A stretch of 64,000 nt of DNA from Mesobacillus subterraneus (GTDB taxonomy: Bacteria > Bacillota > Bacilli > Bacillales > Cytobacillaceae), in assembly GCF_023715485.1 (NCBI RefSeq), contig NZ_JAMBOF010000010.1:81814-145813 (forward strand), read 5' to 3'. Under the pieces are notes generated by a model, which ran no database searches, was not told the DNA's origin, and saw only the letters and a program-made list of their open reading frames with translations. Position 1 is the first letter of the stretch, and each line of letters starts with the position of its first letter. Positions 1-8,890 of this stretch are shown piece after piece. The translations under genes and the position numbers were made by a program.

Positions 1-1
1 A

Positions 2-439
2 CGATTGCTGAATGAACCGGGTTGGCTTAAGTATATTGGTGATAAGGGAGTTCGGTCGCTTGAGGATGCAGAGAATTATATCCTGTCCGGCCCGAGGAGA
101 ATGTACGAGCGGCTGGGGTTCGGGCTTTTTGTAGCTGAAATCAAAGAAACTAGATTACCGATTGGTTTATGCGGATTGATCAAACGGGATGGGCTTGAGG
201 ATGTGGATATTGGCTTTGCCTTCCTTGAAGCGCATCAATCAAAGGGATATGCGTATGAGGCTGCGAAAGGAACGATGGAATATGCCAGGAAATTGGGTAT
301 GAACCGAATCGTTGCTATCACCACAAAAGATAATGCTTCTTCCTCAAAACTGCTAGAGAAGCTAGGAATGCTGCTTGCAGGGTATGTGACTCTTCCAAAT
401 GACACGGAAGAACTGAAGCTGTATGGTATTGATTTGTAA
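2..439 (+). CDS. GNAT N-acetyltransferase, 5' end outside window
   Basis: Acetyl-CoA-dependent N-acetyltransferase of the RimJ/RimL-like GNAT group; the acceptor is unknown. The frame is open back to base 2 without a start codon, so the first few tens of residues of a normal 170-180 residue protein lie outside the window. The visible part has the beta-strand VDIGFAFLEA followed by HQSKGYAYEA, the acetyl-CoA pyrophosphate loop (Q-x-x-G-x-A), and the C-terminal NASSSKLLEKLGM helix typical of the fold. A strong hairpin terminator follows about 130 bases downstream. The family is clear, the substrate is not. Confidence 0.85.
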   Translation, partial: RLLNEPGWLKYIGDKGVRSLEDAENYILSGPRRMYERLGFGLFVAEIKETRLPIGLCGLIKRDGLEDVDIGFAFLEAHQSKGYAYEAAKGTMEYARKLGMNRIVAITTKDNASSSKLLEKLGMLLAGYVTLPNDTEELKLYGIDL

Positions 440-570
440 GATTGAAAAAAGGCACAACTCCACAAGGTAGCAGGTTCTGTTTTGAACTATAAAATGACAT
501 TTAACAGGGGAATTAACTATTGAATTAGCACCAAATTTCCAAGCATGTTGTAAAAAAGATTATCACAAAA

Positions 571-606
571 AATGCTCAAACCTTATAAGGTTTGAGCATT
601 TTTTTA
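571..606 (+). terminator. Rho-independent terminator after GNAT gene
   Basis: Perfect inverted repeat AATGCTCAAACC / GGTTTGAGCATT followed by a T-run. An A-run on the other side would let it also work for minus-strand transcripts such as the DinB gene. Confidence 0.85.
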
Positions 607-681
607 TTCTTCTCTCTTTTTCATCTAAAGGACCCGTTACTTGAATAAAAAAATAGGCTAGCCAAAATAACTATCCTCAAC

Positions 682-1194
682 TTACATACCCGTCAACTTA
701 ACAAGCCTTTGTTCTAACTCATCTTTTTGACGCAAGTGATGACGAAAATGCATGCCAACCAAGTCATACCATTCCCTTCCATTCAGCCATCCAAACCCTC
801 CATGCTCGACTTTATAATTTGGGTTTATATTATCCACTTTCGATTCCCATTGACATAACCTTAGAATTACTTGATCCATTCTGGTGATAAGATCGTCCTT
901 GCCATCTGAATTATTAGGTGGAGTATTTAGTTCATCCGGTAATTTAATTTTAATTGGTGGAAACCCTCCAATCTTATATAAATGCTGACCAAACTTCGTT
1001 TTACCAAGGGTCTGTTCATCATTTAAGGTGGAACATGTTTCCATATTATCTAGATACTCATGGGCAACAAGGATTAAATGGTCATACATTTGCCCAATAG
1101 ACCAAACCGCTTCTTCAGATTTATATCTTAGCTGTTCCAAAGAGTAATCTTGAAGCTCGTTTTTGTAGGTCTTAATTAGTTTAAGTTCGCTCAA
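682..1194 (-). CDS. DinB family protein
   Basis: Probable metal-binding four-helix DinB/YfiT-like protein of 170 residues; members are often thiol-dependent transferases or damage-induced proteins of unknown activity. His39 (in GQMYDHL) and the His149/His152/His153 cluster in MHFRHHLRQ match the three-histidine metal site of the superfamily. No signal peptide. It stands alone, convergent with the acetyltransferase at the window start and separated from the DUF1428 gene by about 200 bases. The ATG is preceded by a GGAGGAATT ribosome binding site. Confidence 0.75.
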   Translation of the reverse strand: MSELKLIKTYKNELQDYSLEQLRYKSEEAVWSIGQMYDHLILVAHEYLDNMETCSTLNDEQTLGKTKFGQHLYKIGGFPPIKIKLPDELNTPPNNSDGKDDLITRMDQVILRLCQWESKVDNINPNYKVEHGGFGWLNGREWYDLVGMHFRHHLRQKDELEQRLVKLTGM

Positions 1195-1392
1195 TTTAAT
1201 TCCTCCATTATATTGATTAACTCAAATCTAATAATTTTACATTTTTGTATATGTAACTAATTATTCAATTTTCGATTACAAATACCTTCTTCAACTCCCT
1301 GCACCTTTAGTTAAACAAGTTCAAAAGGGGCATCAATCCCTTCTTGGATCAAAGCCCTCGTAAATGAAGTAAGAAAAGCATCTATTTTCTAA

Positions 1393-1743
1393 TTAAACTT
1401 TTTCAAATTCACCTCGAACTACACGACTCATATCAATAACTTTAATCATCTCAGTATATAATTCTTGAATTCGATGATCAGAGTCGACTTTCTCCATAAC
1501 GATTTTGTGATGATGTTTATTAGTGAACGAAGAAACTGAGCACATCAAAGTTTCATTTTCTTGCAGTTCAACCGATGACTCCATCCCTTTATAACCATAC
1601 ATAGCATCAATAAAAGTGCTTTGGTAAGTATCATCTTCAATCGCACCATATTCCTTGTAAATAATAGATGCCTTTTTATTAATTTCTATAAAACGATCCT
1701 TTTTCTGTTTCAAGACTGGATATAAATATAATACATTGTACAT
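1393..1743 (-). CDS. DUF1428-like (dimeric alpha/beta barrel) protein
   Basis: Small cytosolic protein of 116 residues that I place in the DUF1428/YbaA-like ferredoxin-fold group: it begins MYNVLYLYPVLKQKK (strand 1 plus the PVLKxKxD helix start), has the YGAIEDD stretch after the first helix, and ENETLMCSVSSF in the position of the family's DETVVFSW strand. Function is unknown for the family. The start has an AGGAG ribosome site at good spacing. Low sequence conservation means the assignment is moderate. Confidence 0.6.
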   Translation of the reverse strand: MYNVLYLYPVLKQKKDRFIEINKKASIIYKEYGAIEDDTYQSTFIDAMYGYKGMESSVELQENETLMCSVSSFTNKHHHKIVMEKVDSDHRIQELYTEMIKVIDMSRVVRGEFEKV

Positions 1744-1803
1744 AAAATTCTCCTTTGTTTTAATTCATTAACTGCTTAATGAATTAGCACTTTATTCTTC
1801 AAC

Positions 1804-1822
1804 CTGCTTCGTTTGTTCAATA
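1804..1822. repeat. Copy of a dispersed intergenic repeat
   Basis: The 19-mer ctgcttcgtttgttcaata occurs here and again, identical, at 63325-63343, in both cases in a gene-free, AT-rich stretch followed by an imperfect hairpin. It looks like the end of a short interspersed element. Confidence 0.5.
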
Positions 1823-1934
1823 GGGGTTGAATCAAATATGGCATTAGACTTTGATGTAATCTCCATCTTTTCCTCTGCTCCACACCCAATCTACCATTAA
1901 AATGGCGGAATTAACGTTTGTTTTTATCTATTTT

Positions 1935-1966
1935 AAAAGGCCAAATCGCAAATGATTTGGCCTTTT
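1935..1966 (-). terminator. ftsZ terminator
   Basis: Stem AAAAGGCCAAATC / GATTTGGCCTTTT with a 6-base loop just past the ftsZ stop; T-rich on the minus-strand exit. Confidence 0.85.
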
Positions 1967-1976
1967 GTTCGTTGGT

Positions 1977-3212
1977 TTATCGCCTTCTGATTCGCTTCCG
2001 CAAGAACGATGGAATATCAAGCGAGTCGTCTGGCTGCTGGGTACCCCGCTCGTAATTCGCGGGCTCTTCGTAGGCAGGCGGCTTGCTGTAATTGCCGGAT
2101 TGGCCCGACTGGCTGTAGTTTTGGGCTAGGCCGTAATTATCGGATTCTGCATGGGCAACACGATCTCGCGGTCTCGATTGAGACTGGTATTGCTCACGGG
2201 AATTGGCAATCATGTCTCCAGGACGGCGCGAGATGTTCGTTGGCGGAGCTTCCTCCTCATCATGATCGAAGCCGGTCGCAATCACGGTCACCATGATTTC
2301 ATTTTTCAGGTTTTCATTGATGACCGATCCAAAAATCATGTTAAGCTGATCATCTGTAGCAGCCGCCACAATATCGGCCGCTTCCTGGACTTCATACAAA
2401 CTTAGGTTCAAGCCGCCTGTGATGTTCATCAGCACTCCTTTCGCACCATTGATGCTTGTTTCAAGCAACGGTGAGGAGATGGCCTTTTTGGCAGCTTCGG
2501 CAGCGCGATCCTCGCCTGAAGCGACTCCGATGCCCATAAGCGCCGTCCCTTTGTTGGACATGATCGTTTTCACGTCAGCAAAGTCCAGGTTAATCAAGCC
2601 TGGCACGGCGATCAAGTCGGAAATTCCCTGGACACCCTGCCTGAGCACATTGTCCGCCTCACGGAAGGCTTCAATCATTGGCGTTTTCTTGTCGACGATT
2701 GCCAGCAATCGTTCGTTTGGAATGATAATTAAGGTATTAACGGCCTTCTTCATCTCTTCAATTCCGGCTGCCGCATTTTGTGCCCGCTTGCGGCCTTCAA
2801 AAGTGAACGGACGAGTCACCACTCCAATTGTAAGTGCGCCAAGTTCGCGTGCGATATGGGCAATCTCCGGTGCAGCTCCTGTCCCAGTTCCGCCGCCCAT
2901 TCCGGCCGTTACGAACACCATGTCCGCACCTTCCAGGGCATCCCTGATCTGCTTCCTGCTTTCCTCGACAGCCTTTCTGCCGATTTCAGGATTGGCACCC
3001 GCCCCCAAGCCCCTGGTCAGCGAACCGCCGATTTGCATCGTTACCTCGGCTTTTGACATGTTGAGAGCTTGCGCATCTGTATTAACGGAAATGAACTCTA
3101 CGCCCTGCACGCCGTCCTCAATCATCCTGTTCACGGCATTATTTCCGCCACCGCCAACCCCGATTACTTTTATAGTGGCAAATTGATCGATATTGGTTTC
3201 AAATTCTAGCAT
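1977..3212 (-). CDS. ftsZ: Cell division GTPase FtsZ, stand-alone copy
   Basis: Tubulin-like GTPase that polymerises into the division ring at midcell. All 411 residues fit FtsZ: N-terminal [11 protein letters not shown], the G-box GGGTGTG at residues 106-112, the T7 synergy loop NLDFADVK at about 208-215, a Gln/Ser/Arg-rich linker from about 320, and the C-terminal peptide [13 protein letters not shown] that binds FtsA, SepF and other partners. It is longer than the roughly 382 residues of B. subtilis FtsZ because of the linker. ATG preceded by GGGGGAC. Its setting is odd: no ftsA lies upstream and no other dcw gene lies in the window, and several core positions differ from the usual Bacillus sequence (e.g. 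KRAQNAAAG for KRQxQAAGG). I infer a second paralogue rather than the dcw copy. Its base composition is visibly more G+C-rich than the AT-rich flanks. Confidence 0.93.
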   Translation of the reverse strand: MLEFETNIDQFATIKVIGVGGGGNNAVNRMIEDGVQGVEFISVNTDAQALNMSKAEVTMQIGGSLTRGLGAGANPEIGRKAVEESRKQIRDALEGADMVFVTAGMGGGTGTGAAPEIAHIARELGALTIGVVTRPFTFEGRKRAQNAAAGIEEMKKAVNTLIIIPNERLLAIVDKKTPMIEAFREADNVLRQGVQGISDLIAVPGLINLDFADVKTIMSNKGTALMGIGVASGEDRAAEAAKKAISSPLLETSINGAKGVLMNITGGLNLSLYEVQEAADIVAAATDDQLNMIFGSVINENLKNEIMVTVIATGFDHDEEEAPPTNISRRPGDMIANSREQYQSQSRPRDRVAHAESDNYGLAQNYSQSGQSGNYSKPPAYEEPANYERGTQQPDDSLDIPSFLRKRIRRR

Positions 3213-3363
3213 ATATAGTCCCCCAAATTAGATTCTGATATTGCCCCCTATTTTTCTCTATACCTATAACATTCTCCATCGGCTTGGAATTTCTGTCTTT
3301 TCCTGCGATTTGTTAAAGAACTGTAATTTTACAGTAATAAAGTGTCATTCTTGGCGGGAGTGA

Positions 3364-3549
3364 TGCACAAGGCTCTCGGCAGGAGTTTACAAATATGAAT
3401 CTGACGAAATAACGGTGAAAGCGCGTACTACCGCCTACCATGATGACCCCATGTCTGAAGGGCAGGCTTTAACGATAACTGAAGGGGGCAAGAGATATGT
3501 TGGTTATTATCAACTGCGTGGAAATCCTATGAAGCTGATAAACGTATAG
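3364..3549 (+). pseudogene. Possible gene remnant, unrecognised
   Basis: A 61-codon open stretch without a credible start or ribosome site. From about 3379 it encodes a protein-like sequence (VKARTTAYHDDP then GKRYVGYYQLRGNP, ending at a TAG at 3547). Codon use looks coding, which is why I list it, but I recognise no family. It may be the tail of a lost gene. Confidence 0.25.
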
Positions 3550-3592
3550 AAGACTTTCACCTTATAACAGAGATAATTCTAACAAAGTGAAG

Positions 3593-3617
3593 AAGCAATG
3601 CAAATTATGCATTGCTT
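3593..3617 (-). terminator. Hairpin downstream of nuclease gene
   Basis: Perfect inverted repeat AAGCAATGCA / TGCATTGCTT with a 5-base loop, about 165 bases past the nuclease stop; the T-tract is weak, so termination is only likely. Confidence 0.45.
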
Positions 3618-3781
3618 CTGTATTCTTGCACCCGTTAGTGAAGGATCATTATACAAATTTAGATGATATGACCATTAACTTCAGTTGTTCCTGTACAGAC
3701 ACTCATTCGCAAATTGTTATAAATCGTCCAACGAGGAAAATGTTCTGTTGTTCATTTATTTTACCTAATAGTTCCAGTGCT

Positions 3782-4720
3782 TTACTCACCAACCAAACCG
3801 TCGTTATCACGATCGTCCATATATGGGTATAACCAATGATCACTTGTTATTGGCATACTGAAACCTGCTGCTTTTGCTTCTTTAATCGTCACCTGTCCAT
3901 TACCGTTCGTATCAACACTAGAAATATCACCGTTTGTGTTTGAACCAGTTGAATCCGAAGGCTCACTGCCTGTTATACCCAGTGATGCGTTTACTTCATC
4001 AGGGTTCACATTGTCAAATGTATCAATGATCTCGTTACCCATTAAAGTATAGGTATACTGATAACTTGAAGGAATCTGCGTTTCCGTATTCGGATATGTG
4101 ATAATTGCTTCAAAATTAGTGGCTCCACCAGCGCTGCGGATCACGTTTTCCATATAAGCTTGATCACCATGTCGGTTGAGTGTAATATCTTGTGGCGTAA
4201 TATTATAAGCATTCGATACCCCTCCGAGAGAGTCAGCAATGATATGTCCTTCATCTAAAACGTCACTTTCGACACCAGGAACCTTTGCCTCATCAGAGTA
4301 GTATCTGCCAGAAGATAATACAGGTTCGTTACTGTCATCTTGTAGAATGATTTCGTCAGCAATGACACGAACTAGTTGCCCGTATTCATTAGTAAATGCC
4401 CAATATTCACGGTCCCCATAACCAATGTCAACGACGATGTTAGGTTCACGATATCTAGACAAATCACCACCATCAACTTCAATAAGTTTGTATCCTGAGA
4501 ACAGTTCATCATTTGGTTGGGTTGGTTTTTCCTCTACTACTGGTTCCTCAACAACTGAAGTGATAGTTTCTTCTTTATCACTATTTTCGTTTGTATTAAC
4601 TGTGGTTACTTCTTGTGGATCTGTTTCTCCATCTGTACTGGATGCATCTTCTAGGTTAGTACAACCAACCATAAAAATGGTGGTTAAAAGTAAGATTAAA
4701 TAGTTCACTTTCTTTTTCAT
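3782..4720 (-). CDS. Lipoprotein with DNA/RNA non-specific endonuclease domain and degenerate Excalibur tail
   Basis: Predicted extracellular, membrane-anchored nuclease of 312 residues. Order: signal peptide with lipobox IFMVGC (Cys20); an acidic Ser/Thr/Glu-rich linker to about 72; a beta-beta-alpha metal nuclease domain of the NucA/Endonuclea_NS_2 type carrying DEGHIIADSLGG then N and PQ (general-base His in GHI, metal-ligand Asn in the helix); a Ser/Asn linker; an EF-hand-like DTNGNGQVTIKEA loop; and a C-terminal YPYMDDRDNDGLVGE that resembles the calcium-binding Excalibur motif DxDxDG but lacks both cysteines. The next gene upstream on the same strand also ends in an Excalibur motif. The likely role is degradation of extracellular nucleic acid. 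Confidence 0.8.
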   Translation of the reverse strand: MKKKVNYLILLLTTIFMVGCTNLEDASSTDGETDPQEVTTVNTNENSDKEETITSVVEEPVVEEKPTQPNDELFSGYKLIEVDGGDLSRYREPNIVVDIGYGDREYWAFTNEYGQLVRVIADEIILQDDSNEPVLSSGRYYSDEAKVPGVESDVLDEGHIIADSLGGVSNAYNITPQDITLNRHGDQAYMENVIRSAGGATNFEAIITYPNTETQIPSSYQYTYTLMGNEIIDTFDNVNPDEVNASLGITGSEPSDSTGSNTNGDISSVDTNGNGQVTIKEAKAAGFSMPITSDHWLYPYMDDRDNDGLVGE

Positions 4721-5027
4721 TTTAGGACTCTCCTATAATAGTTTCATAATGTTCATATAAAAATCTCGGAATGTTAACATAGATTAACGTTATCAACCTA
4801 TTGATAATAGTAATAGTAAATTCCAATATCAACTATAATTATATTACAAAAATCCTGATTTATTCTTTTTAGTTTTCTAACACTTACGACTCAAATCATC
4901 ATTCGGATATATCAATTTGTCATTGAGTTTAAGAATTGATAAGGAAATACAAAAAATAAATCCCATCTCAAATTGAGAAGGGAGTATGATAGTCCTACCT
5001 TAGAAAGGTCTACTAATTGATAATACA
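4721..5027. other. AT-rich intergenic region
   Basis: About 300 bases holding the nuclease-gene promoter region on the left and the terminator of the Excalibur lipoprotein on the right; no further coding signal seen. Confidence 0.5.
4961..4984 (-). terminator. Terminator of Excalibur lipoprotein gene
   Basis: Inverted repeat CCC-A-TCTCAA / TTGAGA-A-GGG; on the minus strand it is followed by ATTTATTTTTTG. Confidence 0.7.
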
Positions 5028-5552
5028 CTATCTTTCACAAGCAAAATTATCTTTATCTCTATCCATTTTAGATTGATAGGCTGGATGATCAGAAGGAACG
5101 CCATTTGGATATTTCTTTCTCAGTTCAGTGCAATTTGCAAAGTTCTCAGATCCCCCACTTGAAGCTGCAGCTGCAGCTGCTTTAGCTTCTGCTTCTGCTT
5201 CTGCCTTCGCTTTAGCTTCTGCTTCTGCCTTTGCTTTAGCCTCTGCTTCTGCCTTTGCTTTAGCCTCTGCTTCTGCCTTTGCTTTAGCCTCTGCTTCTGC
5301 CTTCGCTTTGGCTTCCGCTTCCGCCTTCGCTTTGGCTTCCGCTTCTGCCTTCGCTTTGGCTTCTGCTTCTGCCTTCGCTTTGGCTTCTGCTTCTGCCTTC
5401 GCTTTGGCTTTTGCTTCTACCTTTGCTTTGTCCTCGGAACTCTTCTCCTCATTCTTAACCTCTGCTTTTGTGGTTTTCGAACTTTCAGATGAACAAGCAG
5501 CTAAACTAAAAATTAAAAATAAAGCAAATAAACCTACTAAATACTTTCTCAA
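5028..5552 (-). CDS. Lipoprotein with Lys/Ala/Glu repeats and C-terminal Excalibur domain
   Basis: Surface lipoprotein. I place the start at the TTG at 5552 ([13 protein letters not shown]) because GGGGG sits 8 bases upstream and it gives a standard signal peptide ending in the lipobox FSLAAC; in-frame ATGs at 5567 and 5612 would only add residues. After the lipobox comes a charged region, then about nine copies of an 8-residue K-A-K-A-E-A-E-A unit predicted to form a long rigid helix, a poly-Ala stretch, and a complete Excalibur domain (NFANCTEL ... [11 protein letters not shown]) with both cysteines and the calcium-loop acids. The helix could hold the Excalibur domain away from the membrane across the wall. 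Partner and role are unknown. Confidence 0.8.
   Translation of the reverse strand: MRKYLVGLFALFLIFSLAACSSESSKTTKAEVKNEEKSSEDKAKVEAKAKAKAEAEAKAKAEAEAKAKAEAEAKAKAEAEAKAKAEAEAKAKAEAEAKAKAEAEAKAKAEAEAKAKAEAEAEAKAAAAAASSGGSENFANCTELRKKYPNGVPSDHPAYQSKMDRDKDNFACER
5190..5415 (-). repeat. In-gene 24-bp tandem repeat
   Basis: About nine head-to-tail 24-bp units encode the K-A-K-A-E-A-E-A helix; units differ mainly at third positions (tct/tcc, ctt/ctc, tta/ttg). Copy number is likely to vary between strains. The opposite strand is open too, but only as a mirror of the repeat. Confidence 0.85.
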
Positions 5553-5663
5553 TTCGATAACCCCCATAATATTTTTTCTATGGTATAACACTAACCTTAT
5601 TTCCGAATTCACTAATTGGGAGTAAAAAATACATCAAGCAATTACCGTGAATGAGTGTTTATC

Positions 5664-5852
5664 TTATCCTTGAGGGGGATTACCTTCACTTCCTCCACTA
5701 TGAGGAGTGGTATAATAATGATATTTCATTGTATCAGATTCAATACCGTGGTTGTGGCCTGGCTCTGGGGGAACAGCCTCTTTTTTCTTTTCCAATATCA
5801 AAGCAACAATGATCAAAACAATTAACGGTGCTCCAATTATCAACCAAATCAC
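5664..5852 (-). CDS. Small single-span membrane protein
   Basis: Protein of about 62 residues: one hydrophobic helix (VIWLIIGAPLIVLIIVALIL) followed by a short lysine stop-transfer and a His/Gly/Pro-rich tail (EPGHNHGIES, HYYTTPHSGGSEG). I prefer the GTG at 5852, which has GAGGTGG five bases upstream; a GTG at 5861 is also in frame. The His-rich tail could bind metal, but nothing in the context supports a specific role. No family recognised. Confidence 0.55.
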   Translation of the reverse strand: MIWLIIGAPLIVLIIVALILEKKKEAVPPEPGHNHGIESDTMKYHYYTTPHSGGSEGNPPQG

Positions 5853-5861
5853 CTTTACCAC

Positions 5862-6494
5862 CTCAATTAAAGCATAAGTAAATTGGGTTTAATTGTAAAT
5901 GAGCTTATTACCCTATTTTTTTCCACAAAAATACGATGACCCTTCCGCTCCCAACCAATAATATGAAATAAATATCCTATATCTATAACTTAGGTGACAC
6001 AAACACTCTATAACGTGCTTTTTTGGTGGCAAAGACGTTATGTAAATAAAATAAAAAAATGGTTTCCTGGTCATGGAAACCATTTTTGTATCGTTTTTCT
6101 CTTTTACGTAAAGAGGATAAACAAATCATTATTTCTAGAAGAAAAAAACAATGAATCTCCCCTCTATCTTTAAATAAATATTATACCTAAAACAATGAAA
6201 GCCCTACCTCTCTTTCATCCTTACGGCTCCTTGTCCGTGCCAGTGTGAATCAGGCTTGCAAAAATCAAGTGACTATTTTATCGAGTTATTTGATGAACTT
6301 CAAACGTTGGTATAAGATTGGAAATGTAAATAATAATTATGGATTAAATTGTAGAAATAACAAAAGAGGTTAATGCTCTAAAGGTGAGTTGGAAGAAATG
6401 GAATGAATTTGAAAAGATTTATTTTTAATAATAAACATATTCCCAAAATATTCAGGATATTTTTTGGAGATGTGATACATTATTTTAATTTACC
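5862..6494. other. Gene-poor AT-rich region
   Basis: 633 bases without a supportable gene. It contains one strong hairpin (separate entry). A 19-codon open stretch near 6262-6321 is protein-like but too short to call. Confidence 0.5.
6055..6087. terminator. Strong bidirectional hairpin
   Basis: AAAATGGTTTCC / GGAAACCATTTTT with a 7-base loop, flanked by A-rich and T-rich tracts on both sides. No gene ends close by on either strand. Confidence 0.7.
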
Positions 6495-6956
6495 TTAACA
6501 GAAACTTTTTATTTGCTTTTCAGTAATCCCTTTAATTAATCCCAGTTCACTAATCAAAAATTTATGTGCGTTATCTAACATTTTTTTTTCGCTTGTATTA
6601 AGTGCTTTTTCATTCTTCATACGCATTAAATCACGTACAACTTCAGTACATTCTTGTATTTTACCCGTTTTTATTTTGTCCGCGTTCAGTTTATACCTTT
6701 GTTTCCACGGCAGTAATCTATCTGATTCTCCATGCTGAAAAATGTTTATAATGTGTTTTAATGCAATTATGTCAGTAACAGGGCGAATACTTGAACTCAA
6801 CATTTTACCCGTAGGAATCATGACTTGCATATTACCGATTAACATTTTTATGACATAATACTGTTGTTTTTCCCCTGAAATTTCCTTTTCTTCTATGGCT
6901 TTAATTATACCTACTCCGTGCATAGCATAAACAATGTTATCGCCAATTTGAAACAA
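6495..6956 (-). CDS. CarD family transcriptional regulator (YdeB-like)
   Basis: RNA-polymerase-binding regulator of the CarD/CdnL/TRCF-RID family, which stabilises open promoter complexes. I choose the TTG at 6956 because GGAGGTGG lies 6-8 bases upstream and the protein then begins FQIGDNIVYAMHGVGII, the canonical family start; an upstream ATG at 6971 is the ribosome site itself. The N-terminal Tudor-like RID spans about residues 1-60 (KMLIGNMQVMIPTGK), followed by the helical DNA-binding part (LPWKQRYKLNADKIKTG). Length of 153 residues matches B. subtilis YdeB. Monocistronic; the downstream stretch has no near terminator. Confidence 0.88.
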   Translation of the reverse strand: MFQIGDNIVYAMHGVGIIKAIEEKEISGEKQQYYVIKMLIGNMQVMIPTGKMLSSSIRPVTDIIALKHIINIFQHGESDRLLPWKQRYKLNADKIKTGKIQECTEVVRDLMRMKNEKALNTSEKKMLDNAHKFLISELGLIKGITEKQIKSFC

Positions 6957-7126
6957 ATAATCCACCTCCATATATGGTAACCTTCTTAACCTTAACATAC
7001 ATACTATTTTTTATCAAATTTTTAATAATATCATAAATTTATTTTCAGTGTCAACTACTTTTTTCTTTAAAAATCAAAAAAAGCAATAACAATAGGAATC
7101 GAGTCGGATTACCAATAAAGGGAAGG

Positions 7127-7258
7127 TTAATAACTCTTGAAGTCCATATCGGGATCCATTATACACCAGTCTACTTCCCCTTTATGACCCTCGATAAATC
7201 CATCTAAAGTAACTGCTAAATCTAAAAGTATTCTTCTTGGTCTTTCGGACTTGACCAT
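7127..7258 (-). pseudogene. Truncated dihydrofolate-reductase-like (RibD_C/YyaP) remnant
   Basis: An ATG with a good AGGAGGATT site opens a frame of 43 codons whose product ILLDLAVTLDGFIEG then DWCIMDPDMDF is the N-terminus of the YyaP/YwjB group of DHFR-like reductases. It then hits a TAA and nothing family-like continues in any frame, so about three quarters of the gene is missing. Confidence 0.7.
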
Positions 7259-7363
7259 AATCCATCCTCCTTTGTACTAGCAGTGGTCAGTAAAGACTCT
7301 TTCAGCTAACCAAAATGGCAGGTGTGCAGCGAATATAAAAATAACAGCAGCAAAGTATATCCG

Positions 7364-8194
7364 TTAGGATATATTTATCTCTACGATATTATTACAATGA
7401 TTTATAAGAAATTTCGAGAATCTTAAAGTACTATCCACTCGCTCCATCTCTGAGCTGAAAATATCTGCCTTTACACCTTTACGTATATTCATAGCTTCCT
7501 TTATAATAGTGTGCCATTCCACTGGAAATTGCATTAGTCCATATTCACCAGCGTCCAACTTGGAGACAATATCTTTTTCCTTTATGGTATAGAACTGACG
7601 TAGTAATCCGAGAACGGTCCATTCTATTTCAAAATCTATTTTGTCGGACGGCAGCTTTACTAAATGATCAATTGAAGTTTCAGCCATCTTAATCCTATTT
7701 GTCCAGTAAGTATTCATATTTTCAATTACATAAGAAGTCAACTCTTGTGGCTGAATTTCAAATTGAAATTCCTCCAGCTCTGTTCCTATTATTTTAATTC
7801 CTTTTCTTCTTAACACCCACCAAGTTATAGGGTTAAAGTTGAAGTAATCACCGAACAATAGTTCACCATTGTTATAGTACGGATATTTATAGTTATTATC
7901 TCCGCTATGGTAGAGTTTTCCTATATCCTCGTGAAGAACATATACTCCGTCCAATTCAGGCTTTTTGTATTTGTTCGCTATTGTTGTATGTATATAAGAT
8001 AAAGCTTCTGAATCTTCCTCTGTTAAACGACGATTGGTCAGAGAGATAAAGTCAATGTCACTTGAATCATCAACGTAGGCATTCAGGGCGATTGAACCGT
8101 GTATATATAACCCTTCAATCGTTCCAGGTAAATGTTCATTAAATAGGTTAATATAATCCTTTAAGACTTCATCGACCATCCTTGGTATTCCCAT
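7364..8194 (-). CDS. Nucleotidyltransferase-domain protein, aminoglycoside adenylyltransferase-like
   Basis: Protein of about 276 residues with an N-terminal nucleotidyltransferase domain: LYIHGSIALNAYVDDSSDIDF contributes the GS and DxD metal-binding motif near residues 30-52, and the C-terminal part is helical as in AadA-type streptomycin/spectinomycin adenylyltransferases (DUF4111-like). Whether it modifies an antibiotic cannot be told from sequence. The ATG at 8194 is used (GGGGGATTTATTG upstream; a TTG immediately before it is also in frame). It lies in a cluster of resistance-like genes (APH-like kinase, ABC exporter). Confidence 0.75.
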   Translation of the reverse strand: MGIPRMVDEVLKDYINLFNEHLPGTIEGLYIHGSIALNAYVDDSSDIDFISLTNRRLTEEDSEALSYIHTTIANKYKKPELDGVYVLHEDIGKLYHSGDNNYKYPYYNNGELLFGDYFNFNPITWWVLRRKGIKIIGTELEEFQFEIQPQELTSYVIENMNTYWTNRIKMAETSIDHLVKLPSDKIDFEIEWTVLGLLRQFYTIKEKDIVSKLDAGEYGLMQFPVEWHTIIKEAMNIRKGVKADIFSSEMERVDSTLRFSKFLINHCNNIVEINIS

Positions 8195-8250
8195 CAATAA
8201 ATCCCCCTGTTAATTTCTGAATTTCACCAAAATCAATATATTTCTTTAAG

Positions 8251-8261
8251 CAAACCTGCTC
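8251..8261. repeat. Dispersed 11-mer caaacctgctc, copy 1
   Basis: Same 11 bases at 14118-14128 and 23354-23364, always in intergenic or decayed sequence just beyond a gene start. Confidence 0.3.
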
Positions 8262-8290
8262 CTGACTGTCTTTGATTGACAGTCAAAAGT

Positions 8291-8890
8291 TCAAGTCGAA
8301 ATTTTTACACCGTTAGGATCCTCTAGCTGTTTGGATGAGAAATTCTTTATAAAAGCTTCCCTGATTGTAACTGTGTCACCAATTATTGATTTAATTGTGT
8401 CAACAGGTTGTCCAAATAAAAATTGAAGGTCATTTTCTAACCCTCTTATCTTTGTTTCTATTCTTAATTCTTGTATTTTTATGTTGTCAGTTATTGAATC
8501 TACTATGTCTTTGTTTGTTTGAAGTTCTATTCTAAAATGATAGGGTGTTGTAATAAAAGTTCTTCGTTCACCACTATCAACTGGCCATTTCAATTTAATT
8601 GCATTTTCACAGATAGTACCTTTTTCATTTTCTGATACCAAAAAGCCTATATGGTCGAATTGAATCCTCTTTCCGTATCCAAAAGTTATATTTATGGTTC
8701 CTTTTCTTGCTTCAATAATACGAAAAAGAATATTTTTCTCTCGGAAATCATCCCACTTTAAAGGAGGATCAAAACTCTGAAAATCTCCTTCGTATTTTCC
8801 AATACGTTGAAATATGCGAAAACCATTATTCACATAAAATCTTTCAGTTTCTTCTACATAAGGGGTCCAAAAATGATAATGAAAAAGCAT
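8291..8890 (-). CDS. VOC (glyoxalase/bleomycin-resistance fold) family protein
   Basis: Protein of 199 residues starting MLFHYHFWTPYVEETERFYVNNGF, the classic vicinal-oxygen-chelate opening (strand with HYHFWTPYVEET then FYxxxGF). A second module appears around RIQFDHIGFLV. Potential metal ligands are His in HYHFW, His in FDHIGF and Glu in FRIELQT. Substrate unknown. The ATG at 8890 has GAGGTGG at ideal spacing; an upstream GTG is part of that site. Neighbouring genes on the same strand are separately promoted. Confidence 0.75.
   Translation of the reverse strand: MLFHYHFWTPYVEETERFYVNNGFRIFQRIGKYEGDFQSFDPPLKWDDFREKNILFRIIEARKGTINITFGYGKRIQFDHIGFLVSENEKGTICENAIKLKWPVDSGERRTFITTPYHFRIELQTNKDIVDSITDNIKIQELRIETKIRGLENDLQFLFGQPVDTIKSIIGDTVTIREAFIKNFSSKQLEDPNGVKIST

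Noticed and set aside
2009..3186. Long plus-strand frames opposite ftsZ
   Set aside because: Antisense shadows of a fully conserved FtsZ; no initiation signals.
3587..3832. 81-codon plus-strand frame
   Set aside because: Overlaps the 3' end of the nuclease gene and starts in a terminator-like hairpin; no protein-like conservation.
5128..5625. 165-codon plus-strand frame rich in Ala/Ser/Phe
   Set aside because: Mirror of the 24-bp repeat that encodes the Lys/Ala/Glu helix on the minus strand; the minus frame has signal peptide, lipobox and Excalibur domain.
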